Of a stretch of DNA of 5,749 bases, positions 1-5,243 are shown in pieces (within the stretch, counting starts at the first letter, position 1; each line of letters starts with the position of its first letter). Made by a program: the position numbers and the translations under genes. Source of the stretch: DASWHK01 sp036398215 (GTDB lineage: Bacteria; Acidobacteriota; UBA890); NCBI GenBank assembly GCA_036398215.1, contig DASWHK010000088.1, positions 1-5,749 on the forward strand. The letters are read 5' to 3'. The notes under the pieces were generated by a model. That model had not been told where the DNA came from and did not search any database. It saw nothing but the letters and a program-made list of their open reading frames with translations.

Positions 1-1296
1 GTGCTGCGTCGACCAGGTCTGGCCGCCGTCGCGGGTGACGTTGGCGCCGCCGTCGTTGCTCTGGATCATGACGTCGGGATCGTCGGGGTTGATCCACAGG
101 TCGTGATTGTCGCCGTGCGGCGTGCGGCCGCCGGAGCCCCATGTATAGCCGCCGTCATCCGACCGGTGGTAGCCCTCGGCCATCCCCCAGAGGATGTCGG
201 GGTTCGTCGGATGGGCGTTGAGGTTGGTGTAGTAGAAGGGCCGGTTACGGATCGGCTGGTAGTCGCTGGTCTGGTACCAGGTGGCGCCGCGATCATCGGA
301 GCGGTAGACGCCGCCGACGTCGCCGGGGGCCTCGATCAGCACGTAGACGCGGTCGGGAGCGGCGGCCGAGACCGCCAGGTCCGCCTTGCCGCGCAATCCC
401 TCGGGCAGTCCGGCGGTCAGTTGCGTCCATGTGTCGCCGCCGTCGGCCGACTTGAAGACGCCACCCTCGTAGCCGCCGCTGAGGATCGTCCACGGCTTGC
501 GCTCCGCCTCCCAGGCGGATGCGTAGATCTCGTTCGGGTCATCGGGGGCGAACTCGAGGTCGACGATCCCGGTCTTCTCGGAGATAAACAGCACCTTCTC
601 CCAGGTGGCGCCGCCGTCGCGGCTGCGGTAGACGCCGCGCGCCGGGTTGGGCGCGAAGGGGTTGCCGATGGCGGCGACGTAGACCAGGTCGGGATCGGTC
701 GGGTGGATGAGCACGGCGCCGGTGTTGCCGGTGTCCTCGAGCCCGAGGTGCTCCCAGGTGCGGCCGGCGTCGGTCGACTTGTAGACGCCCGTGCCGACGA
801 TGACGTTGCTGCGCAGGCCGTCGGAGCCGGTCGACACGTAGATCACGTTCGGATCGGAGTCGGCCACCGCGATGGCGCCGATCGAGCCGGTGGCGAAATA
901 GCCGTCCGAGATCGGGAACCAGGTCTGCCCGTAGTCGGTGGTCTTCCAGACGCCGCCGCCGGTGGCCCCCATGTAGAAGGTCGAAGGCTGGGCCCGGTGC
1001 CCGGCCACTGCGGTGACCCGGCCGCCCCGCGAGGGGCCGACCATGCGGTACTCGAGCGACTCGAAGAACGCCGCCGGGATGGATTCGTTGGATTGGCCCG
1101 TTGCCGGCGCCGCGGCTGAGGTCGGCTGGCCGGCCGGGGGCGGGGCCGGCTGCCCGGACGCGCTTGGGGCGGGCTGGCCGGACGGAAGTAGAGCTGCCTG
1201 GCCGGCCGGGGGTGAAACCGGCTGCCCGATCGAAACGCCGCCCACGACGATCATGGCCACCAGCAGAACAATGGACAAGCCGGCTTTCGTACCCAT
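1..1296 (-). CDS. Exported Asp-box (BNR/sortilin VPS10-like) beta-propeller protein, 3' end cut off
   Basis: The frame is open for 432 codons from ATG at 1296 to the window edge, so the C-terminus is missing. Residues 1-24 form a signal peptide or signal anchor: a lysine at position 4, then a hydrophobic stretch (LSIVLLVAMIVVGG), with no lipobox cysteine. Residues about 24-70 are a Gly-Gln-Pro/Ala/Ser-rich linker. From about 75 the propeller begins (YRMVGPSRGGRV). It carries seven Asp-box motifs of type S/T-x-D-x-G-x-T-W, ending near residues 126, 181, 232, 290, 340, 386 and 428. The block HGDNHDLWINPDDPD (about 394-408) is typical of the large 'glycosyl hydrolase/sortilin-like' BNR proteins of Acidobacteriota and Gemmatimonadota. 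As I recall, these run to about 1,000 residues and have no firmly assigned substrate. Annotation as a sialidase or glycosidase would be speculative, because Asp boxes are structural and no catalytic residues are visible. The ATG start is supported by an AGGAGG eight bases upstream. Confidence 0.9.
   Translation of the reverse strand, partial: MGTKAGLSIVLLVAMIVVGGVSIGQPVSPPAGQAALLPSGQPAPSASGQPAPPPAGQPTSAAAPATGQSNESIPAAFFESLEYRMVGPSRGGRVTAVAGHRAQPSTFYMGATGGGVWKTTDYGQTWFPISDGYFATGSIGAIAVADSDPNVIYVSTGSDGLRSNVIVGTGVYKSTDAGRTWEHLGLEDTGNTGAVLIHPTDPDLVYVAAIGNPFAPNPARGVYRSRDGGATWEKVLFISEKTGIVDLEFAPDDPNEIYASAWEAERKPWTILSGGYEGGVFKSADGGDTWTQLTAGLPEGLRGKADLAVSAAAPDRVYVLIEAPGDVGGVYRSDDRGATWYQTSDYQPIRNRPFYYTNLNAHPTNPDILWGMAEGYHRSDDGGYTWGSGGRTPHGDNHDLWINPDDPDVMIQSNDGGANVTRDGGQTWSTQH
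1126..1228. repeat. Imperfect direct repeat coding for a Gly-Gln-Pro linker
   Basis: Two 31-base copies, 1126-1156 and 1198-1228, lie 72 bases apart. They share an identical 15-base start (ctggccggccggggg) and an identical 11-base end (ccggctgcccg), with four differences in the five bases between. Both are in frame with the propeller gene and encode variants of G-Q-P-x-x-P-P-A-G-Q. A shorter related unit (GQPAPS) lies between them. The linker between signal peptide and propeller therefore seems to have grown by tandem duplication of a short unit. Confidence 0.75.
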
Positions 1297-1304
1297 CTTG
1301 GCTG

Positions 1305-1311
1305 CCTCCTC
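1305..1311 (-). promoter_or_regulatory. Ribosome binding site of the Asp-box propeller gene
   Basis: On the minus strand this reads GAGGAGG and ends eight bases before the ATG at 1296. It is a near-consensus Shine-Dalgarno site. It fixes the start codon and supports this frame over the other long open frames that cross the same DNA. Confidence 0.85.
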
Positions 1312-1525
1312 GGAAGTCTTGCGGGATCCCCGAGAATCTACCGGCGGGGGCGGCGGGACACAACAGAACGGCTCCGTGCGCGGTGGCGACGCCCGCTGGA
1401 TCGCACCGGGCGACGCCAGACGCCGGACAGGTCTGCGGCACCCCCTCGCAAGACAGCCGACGGACCTCGGCGAGCACGGTGCCGCAATGAGGGCACGACG
1501 AAGCAGCAGTGCTGGCGGTGCGCTT
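1312..1525. other. Intergenic stretch between the LysM gene and the propeller gene
   Basis: Apart from the candidate promoter at 1335-1363 I see no gene here. Immediately after the TAG of the LysM gene (1528-1526) the same minus-strand frame stays open. It contains a zinc-ribbon-like CPHCGTVLAEV segment followed by four more cysteines within about 45 residues. No initiation codon with a ribosome binding site precedes it, and its codons show weaker GC3 bias than the neighbouring genes. I read it as non-coding or a decayed remnant. No hairpin followed by a T-run, as in a classical terminator, is visible. Confidence 0.4.
1335..1363 (-). promoter_or_regulatory. Candidate sigma70-type promoter of the Asp-box propeller gene
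   Basis: On the minus strand a TTGTGT box (1363-1358) and a TAGATT box (1340-1335) are separated by exactly 17 bases. They match the sigma70 -35 and -10 consensus at 3 of 6 and 4 of 6 positions. The -10 lies in a short AT-richer patch within very GC-rich DNA. Transcription would begin near 1328 and leave a leader of about 30 bases ending in the strong ribosome binding site. This fits a gene transcribed on its own rather than only by read-through from the LysM gene 229 bases upstream. The call is from consensus matching only. Confidence 0.4.
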
Positions 1526-2305
1526 CTAGCGCCGTCCGCCCGGAATCTTCAGGACCTGGCCCGGGTAGATCGCGGAGCTGCTCAGGCCGTTGGCCCGCTG
1601 GATCGCTTCCGGGGTGGTGTCGTAGCGGCGCGAGATCTGCCAGAGGTTGTCGCGGCGCCGCACCTGGTAGGTGTCGTCCTCCTCCGCGAGCGAGGCGGCG
1701 ATGGCGGTCGCCGAGCGGCCGGTCAGCCGCGACACGTGGGCGACGTACTGGCGCGGGAACAGCGCGATGTGCAGATGCGAGGGGTTCGACTCCCGCGTCG
1801 CCTCCAGCACCGTCTGCCCCTCGAGGTACAGCAAGGTGTCCTCGAGCCAGGTGCGGCAGGGGCCCGGGTACGGCCGCCGCAGGTCGAGCGCCATGCCGGT
1901 CGGATGGACGGAGCGCCGCGAGGCGTTGCGCGGCTGGTTGGCAAGCGGCCGGGTGAGGCTGGTGACCACCAGCCGCTCGCCGCAGGCGGCCCGGTACTGG
2001 GCGGCGAGCCGTTCGATGAACAGCTTCACCGCGGGGCGTGCGTAGGGGAAGGAGATGTCTTTGAGCCAGTAGTCGCGCCCCTCGTAGACGGGGACCAGGA
2101 GGCCGGCGTCGACGAAGCGCTGTACGTGCGCGGAATCGCGCAGGAACGTGTAGTCGTGGCCGCGCGCCTCGCGGTTCTGGCGGTCGAGCGAGAGGCCGGT
2201 GCCCCGCAGGCTCTGGGCGGCGGCGTCCGGCGGCACGACCAGCGCGAGGCCGAGGGCCAGGGCGAGGGCGGTCGAACAGATTCGAAGGTCGAGACGGAGA
2301 GGCAT
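1526..2305 (-). CDS. Secreted DUF5715-type protein with LAS-like metallopeptidase motifs and C-terminal LysM domain
   Basis: This is a 259-residue exported protein. Residues 1-30 are a signal peptide: arginines, then STALALALGLALVV, then a probable cleavage site after PDAAA. Residues about 45-195 resemble the DUF5715 family as I remember it. They contain S-V-H-P-T-G-M-A-L-D (132-141), which matches the SxHxxGxAxD zinc signature of LAS/M15-type peptidases (ligands H134 and D141). S-H-L-H-I (176-180) would supply the third histidine, and E168 or E172 is a candidate base. Residues 213-255 (YQVRRRDNLWQIS to YPGQVLKIP) are one LysM domain, which binds peptidoglycan or other N-acetylglucosamine polymers. 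The arrangement suggests a periplasmic wall-associated hydrolase or binding protein. DUF5715 has no assigned activity that I know of, so catalysis is inference. No good Shine-Dalgarno precedes the ATG at 2305, but the signal peptide fits this start. The gene is followed after 229 bases by the propeller gene on the same strand. Confidence 0.88.
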   Translation of the reverse strand: MPLRLDLRICSTALALALGLALVVPPDAAAQSLRGTGLSLDRQNREARGHDYTFLRDSAHVQRFVDAGLLVPVYEGRDYWLKDISFPYARPAVKLFIERLAAQYRAACGERLVVTSLTRPLANQPRNASRRSVHPTGMALDLRRPYPGPCRTWLEDTLLYLEGQTVLEATRESNPSHLHIALFPRQYVAHVSRLTGRSATAIAASLAEEDDTYQVRRRDNLWQISRRYDTTPEAIQRANGLSSSAIYPGQVLKIPGGRR

Positions 2306-2326
2306 GCGCGCCGCTGGTCAGTTCGA

Positions 2327-2345
2327 GGCAGCGGGGACCGCTGCC
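2327..2345. repeat. Perfect 8-bp inverted repeat in the leader of the LysM gene
   Basis: GGCAGCGG (2327-2334), a three-base spacer and CCGCTGCC (2338-2345) form a perfect inverted repeat whose near edge is 21 bases from the ATG at 2305. In the LysM mRNA it would be a very stable hairpin just upstream of the start, where no Shine-Dalgarno is evident. It could be an operator, an mRNA structure that affects initiation, or chance in 70% GC DNA. It has no T-run and is not a terminator. Confidence 0.5.
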
Positions 2346-2439
2346 GCTCACAAGACCGCTAACCTTACCAAACCGCAGGCCCGCAGGGAACCCCCCCCCG
2401 GCACGGTAGACTGATCGCAACCCTCTTATCGCAGCAGTC

Positions 2440-2444
2440 AGGGG
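2440..2444 (+). promoter_or_regulatory. Ribosome binding site supporting the GTG start of the M20 gene
   Basis: AGGGG lies five bases before the GTG at 2450. There is no in-frame ATG upstream, and the next methionine is at residue 41, inside the conserved N-terminal part of the family. This modest Shine-Dalgarno therefore decides for GTG. Confidence 0.55.
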
Positions 2445-2449
2445 TTCCG

Positions 2450-3628
2450 GTGCCGGGGATCGACAAGACAAACCGCGATCACGAGCTGGTCGGCTTCGCC
2501 CAGGCGCTGGTGCGCCTGCGCAGCGTCCTGGGCGACGAGCGGAACGTCGCCGAGCGCGTCTCCCAGGAGATGCGCCGGCTGCTGTTCGACCACGTCGAGA
2601 TCGACAAGGCGGGCAGCGTGGTGGGGGTGATCCGCGGCCTCGGCGACGGCCCGACGCTCCTGTACGACGCCCATATGGACACGGTCGACGTGGTGGACGA
2701 ATCGGCCTGGTCGCACGACCCGTTCGGCGCCGAGATGGTCGACGGCCGCATCTACGGGCGCGGCTCCTCGGACATGAAGGGCGCCCTGGCGGCGATCGTC
2801 TACGCGACCGCCGGCCTCGAGCGCGCCAGCCTCGGCGGCAACATCGTGGTCTCGGCGTCGGTCGGCGAGGAGAGCGTCGAGGGGGCCGCCCTGCGCGCCG
2901 TCATGGAGCGCCATCCGGCCGACTTCGTGGTCATCGGCGAGGCCTCGGGGCTCGACCTGGTCCGCGCCGGCCGCGGCCGCGCCGAGTTCGTGATCGAGAC
3001 CCACGGCCGGCCCTCGCATGCCTCCCAACCCGAGCAGGGCGTCAACGCGGTGCACCTGATGGCGGCCGCGGTCGCCGAGATCGAGAAGCTGCCGATGCTC
3101 TCGCACCCCTTCCTAGGGTCCGGCGTCATGTGCCTGACCGACATCATCTCGGTCCCCTACCCGGCGCACTCGGTGGTCCCCAGCGGCTGCCGGGTCACCT
3201 ACGAGCGCCGCCTGATCCCCGGCGAGGAGCGTCAGGCCATCGAGGGCGAGCTGGCGGCGGCCTGTGAGCGGGCCGCCGGCGGCGGCACCACGGTGCAGCT
3301 GGCGACGACCGACTACCGGACCTACACGGGCGTCACCTGGGAAGAGCCCAAGTGGTACCCGCCCTGGGAGCTCCCGGAGGAGCACGAGCTCGTCCACAAC
3401 GCCCTGGAAGGCCTGCGCGACGCCGGCCTCGACCCGGGCCTCGGCAGCTACCAGTTCTGCACCAACGCCGCCTACAGCGCCGGGGTCGCCGGCGTTCCGA
3501 CGATCGGCTTCGGCCCCTCGACCGAAGAGCACGCCCACGTCATCGACGAGCACCTCGAGATCGAGCAGCTGCTGCGCGCCCGCTCCGGCTACGCGGCGAT
3601 CAGCTCCCGCTTGCTCGTCAGACGCTGA
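2450..3628 (+). CDS. M20-family metallohydrolase, YgeY-like (ArgE/DapE/ACY1 superfamily)
   Basis: The 392-residue protein has the full set of M20 di-zinc residues. These are A-H-M-D-T (H75 ligand, D77), G-S-S-D-M-K-G (D108, bridging ligand), V-G-E-E-S (E140 general base, E141 ligand), I-G-E-A-S (E164 ligand) and A-H-V-I-D-E (H363 ligand). Residues about 175-290 form the dimerisation/lid domain. The late block KWYPPWELPEEHELV and the ERRLIPGEE segment resemble the YgeY subgroup ('selenium metabolism-linked hydrolase') more than ArgE or DapE, and the length fits too. The family hydrolyses amide bonds of small acylated amino acids or peptides; the substrate of the YgeY branch is not established as far as I know. 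There is no signal peptide, so it should be cytosolic. It is the first gene of a likely plus-strand operon, with 46 bases to the phosphatase gene. No selenium or purine-catabolism genes appear in the window. Confidence 0.92.
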   Translation: MPGIDKTNRDHELVGFAQALVRLRSVLGDERNVAERVSQEMRRLLFDHVEIDKAGSVVGVIRGLGDGPTLLYDAHMDTVDVVDESAWSHDPFGAEMVDGRIYGRGSSDMKGALAAIVYATAGLERASLGGNIVVSASVGEESVEGAALRAVMERHPADFVVIGEASGLDLVRAGRGRAEFVIETHGRPSHASQPEQGVNAVHLMAAAVAEIEKLPMLSHPFLGSGVMCLTDIISVPYPAHSVVPSGCRVTYERRLIPGEERQAIEGELAAACERAAGGGTTVQLATTDYRTYTGVTWEEPKWYPPWELPEEHELVHNALEGLRDAGLDPGLGSYQFCTNAAYSAGVAGVPTIGFGPSTEEHAHVIDEHLEIEQLLRARSGYAAISSRLLVRR

Positions 3629-3661
3629 TCGTGAACACTGAGCGCGGCAAGCGGCGCGCAC

Positions 3662-3667
3662 GGGAGG
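3662..3667 (+). promoter_or_regulatory. Ribosome binding site of the PhoD gene
   Basis: GGGAGG sits seven bases before the ATG at 3675. It fixes a start that places a twin-arginine motif at residues 4-5. Confidence 0.8.
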
Positions 3668-3674
3668 ACGTTCA

Positions 3675-5243
3675 ATGCTCAACCGACGGGAGCTCCTGAT
3701 CGGCTCGGCCTCCGCCTGGGCCGCCGCCGCCCTACCCACCCTGCCCACTCTGCTCAACCTCCCCCGGCCGCCGGCCGGCGGCCGCCTGCCGCGCCCGCGC
3801 TTCGCCGCCTACCCCTTCAGCCTCGGCGTCGCTTCCGGCGACCCGCGGCCCGACGGCGTCGTCCTGTGGACGCGGCTGGCCCCGGACCCGCTGCGCGGCG
3901 GCGGCATGCCGGGGGAGCCGGCGGAGGTCGAGTGGGTCATCGCGGCCGACGAGGCGATGGGCCAGGTCGTGCAGCGCGGCCGCGAGGTCGCCGCGCCGCA
4001 GCTCGCCCACTCGGTGCACGTCGAGGTCGAGGCGCTCCAGCCCGAGCGCTGGTACTGGTACCAGTTCCGCGCCGGCGGCGAGCTCAGCCCGGTGGGCCGC
4101 ACGCGAACGACGGCGGCCGCCGGCGCCGCCAACCGCCGCCTCCGCTTCGGCTTCTGCTCGTGCAACCACTACGAGCAGGGCTACTACACCGCCTACCGGC
4201 ACATGGCCGAGGAGGAGCTCGAGCTGGTCTTCCACCTCGGCGACTACATCTACGAGTACGAGGGGCGCGAGGACCGGGTGCGGATGCACACCTACCGCGA
4301 GATCGACACGATCGACGACTACCGCAACCGCTACGCCCTCTACAAGGCCGACCCCGACTTCCAGGCCGTCCACGCCGCCGCGCCCTTCGTGGTGACCTGG
4401 GACGACCACGAGGTCGACAACAACTACGCCGGCTCGATCTCGGAGAACGACGACCCGGTCGACGCCTTCCTGCGCCGCCGCGCCAACGCCTATCAGGCCT
4501 ACTACGAGCACATGCCGCTGCGCCGCGCGTCGATGCCCCGCGGCGACGGGATGCAGCTGTATCGCGGCCTCGGGTACGGGCAGCTGGCCGGCTTCTGGGT
4601 GCTCGACACCCGCCAGTACCGCACCGACCAGCCCTGCGACGACACCAGTGGCCCCCGCTGCCCGGCGGTCTTCGACGAGGCCGCGACCTTGATGGGGGCC
4701 GAGCAGGAGAGCTGGCTGTTCAACGGCCTCGATCGCTCGGCGGCGCGCTGGAACATCGTTCCCCAGCAGATCATGGTGGCACCCGTCAACCAGCGGCCCG
4801 CCGCTACCGACGGCCGCTACAGCATGGACCAGTGGAGCGGCTACGACGCGGCCCGCAACCGCCTCGTCGATTTCCTCGGCGGCCGGCAGCCGAGCAACCC
4901 GGTGGTGCTGACCGGCGACATCCACTCCAACTGGGTCAACGACCTCAAGGCCGACTTCGCCGACGCGTCGTCGGCGACGGTGGGAACCGAGCTGGTCGTC
5001 ACCTCGATCAGCTCCGGCGGCGACGGCTCCGATACCAACGCCCGCACGGCCGAGATCCTGGCGGCGAACCCGTTCGTGAGGTTCTACAACGGGCAGCGCG
5101 GCTACGTGGTCTGCGAGCTGTCGGAGGAGGCGCTGCGCGCCGACTACCGGGTGGTCGAGTACGTCAGCCAGCCCGACGCACCGATCACGACGCGGGCCTC
5201 GTTCCTGATCGAGGACGGCCGGCCGGGGGCGCAGCGATTGTGA
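3675..5243 (+). CDS. phoD: PhoD-family alkaline phosphatase/phosphodiesterase, Tat-exported
   Basis: This complete 522-residue protein has the PhoD layout. Residues 1-30 are a Tat signal (N-R-R-E-L-L-I-G followed by an alanine-rich segment). About 47-145 is the N-terminal fibronectin-like domain, which opens with FSLGVASGDPRPDGVVLWTRL-type residues. The metallophosphatase domain starts near 155. Family signatures in order are F-C-S-C-N (C163 aligns with the iron-binding cysteine of PhoD), H-L-G-D-Y-I-Y-E-Y (D190, Y193), T-W-D-D-H-E-V-D-N-N (D243-N249) and L-T-G-D-I-H-S-N-W (D415, H417). The C321/C329 pair also occurs in family members I remember. PhoD enzymes use Fe3+ and Ca2+ to release phosphate from phosphomonoesters and diesters outside the cytoplasm, often under phosphate limitation. 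I see no clear Pho box upstream. The gene follows the M20 gene by 46 bases and overlaps or abuts the next gene, so it is likely mid-operon. Confidence 0.94.
   Translation: MLNRRELLIGSASAWAAAALPTLPTLLNLPRPPAGGRLPRPRFAAYPFSLGVASGDPRPDGVVLWTRLAPDPLRGGGMPGEPAEVEWVIAADEAMGQVVQRGREVAAPQLAHSVHVEVEALQPERWYWYQFRAGGELSPVGRTRTTAAAGAANRRLRFGFCSCNHYEQGYYTAYRHMAEEELELVFHLGDYIYEYEGREDRVRMHTYREIDTIDDYRNRYALYKADPDFQAVHAAAPFVVTWDDHEVDNNYAGSISENDDPVDAFLRRRANAYQAYYEHMPLRRASMPRGDGMQLYRGLGYGQLAGFWVLDTRQYRTDQPCDDTSGPRCPAVFDEAATLMGAEQESWLFNGLDRSAARWNIVPQQIMVAPVNQRPAATDGRYSMDQWSGYDAARNRLVDFLGGRQPSNPVVLTGDIHSNWVNDLKADFADASSATVGTELVVTSISSGGDGSDTNARTAEILAANPFVRFYNGQRGYVVCELSEEALRADYRVVEYVSQPDAPITTRASFLIEDGRPGAQRL

Larger units (their letters stand above)
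2306..2449. promoter_or_regulatory. Divergent intergenic region between the LysM gene and the M20 gene
   Basis: This 144-bp region must hold promoters for both directions. For the minus strand the best pair I find is TTCCCT (2390-2385) and TAAGGT (2367-2362), 17 bases apart, but each matches consensus at only 3 of 6 positions. For the plus strand TAGACT (2407-2412) resembles a -10 box but has no convincing -35. The region also holds the inverted repeat at 2327-2345 and a C9 run at 2391-2399. The regulatory role is assumed from gene orientation rather than shown by strong motifs. Confidence 0.4.

Noticed and set aside
1..1119. Plus-strand open frame of 372 codons
   Set aside because: It is antisense to the Asp-box gene. 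Its translation is valine/alanine/glycine-rich with no recognisable motif, while the minus strand shows seven Asp boxes, a signal peptide and a strong ribosome binding site.
539..1477. Minus-strand open frame of 312 codons
   Set aside because: It overlaps the Asp-box gene in another frame, and its product turns into an arginine-rich low-complexity sequence typical of a frame-shifted GC-rich gene.
1013..2362. Plus-strand open frame of 449 codons
   Set aside because: It runs antisense across two genes and the gap between them, has no family signature, and arises from the scarcity of stop codons at 70% GC.
1338..2471. Minus-strand open frame of 377 codons
   Set aside because: It covers the DUF5715-LysM gene in a different frame and gives a proline/arginine-rich product. 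The LysM frame has the signal peptide and domain motifs.
2438..3106. Minus-strand open frame of 222 codons opposite the M20 gene
   Set aside because: It is the antisense shadow of a gene with all M20 metal ligands, and its product is rich in Asp/His/Val/Ala with no motif.
3642..3659. Possible terminator hairpin between the M20 gene and phoD
   Set aside because: The stem is only five base pairs with an eight-base loop and no following T-run, and the 46-base gap with a strong ribosome binding site fits an operon instead.
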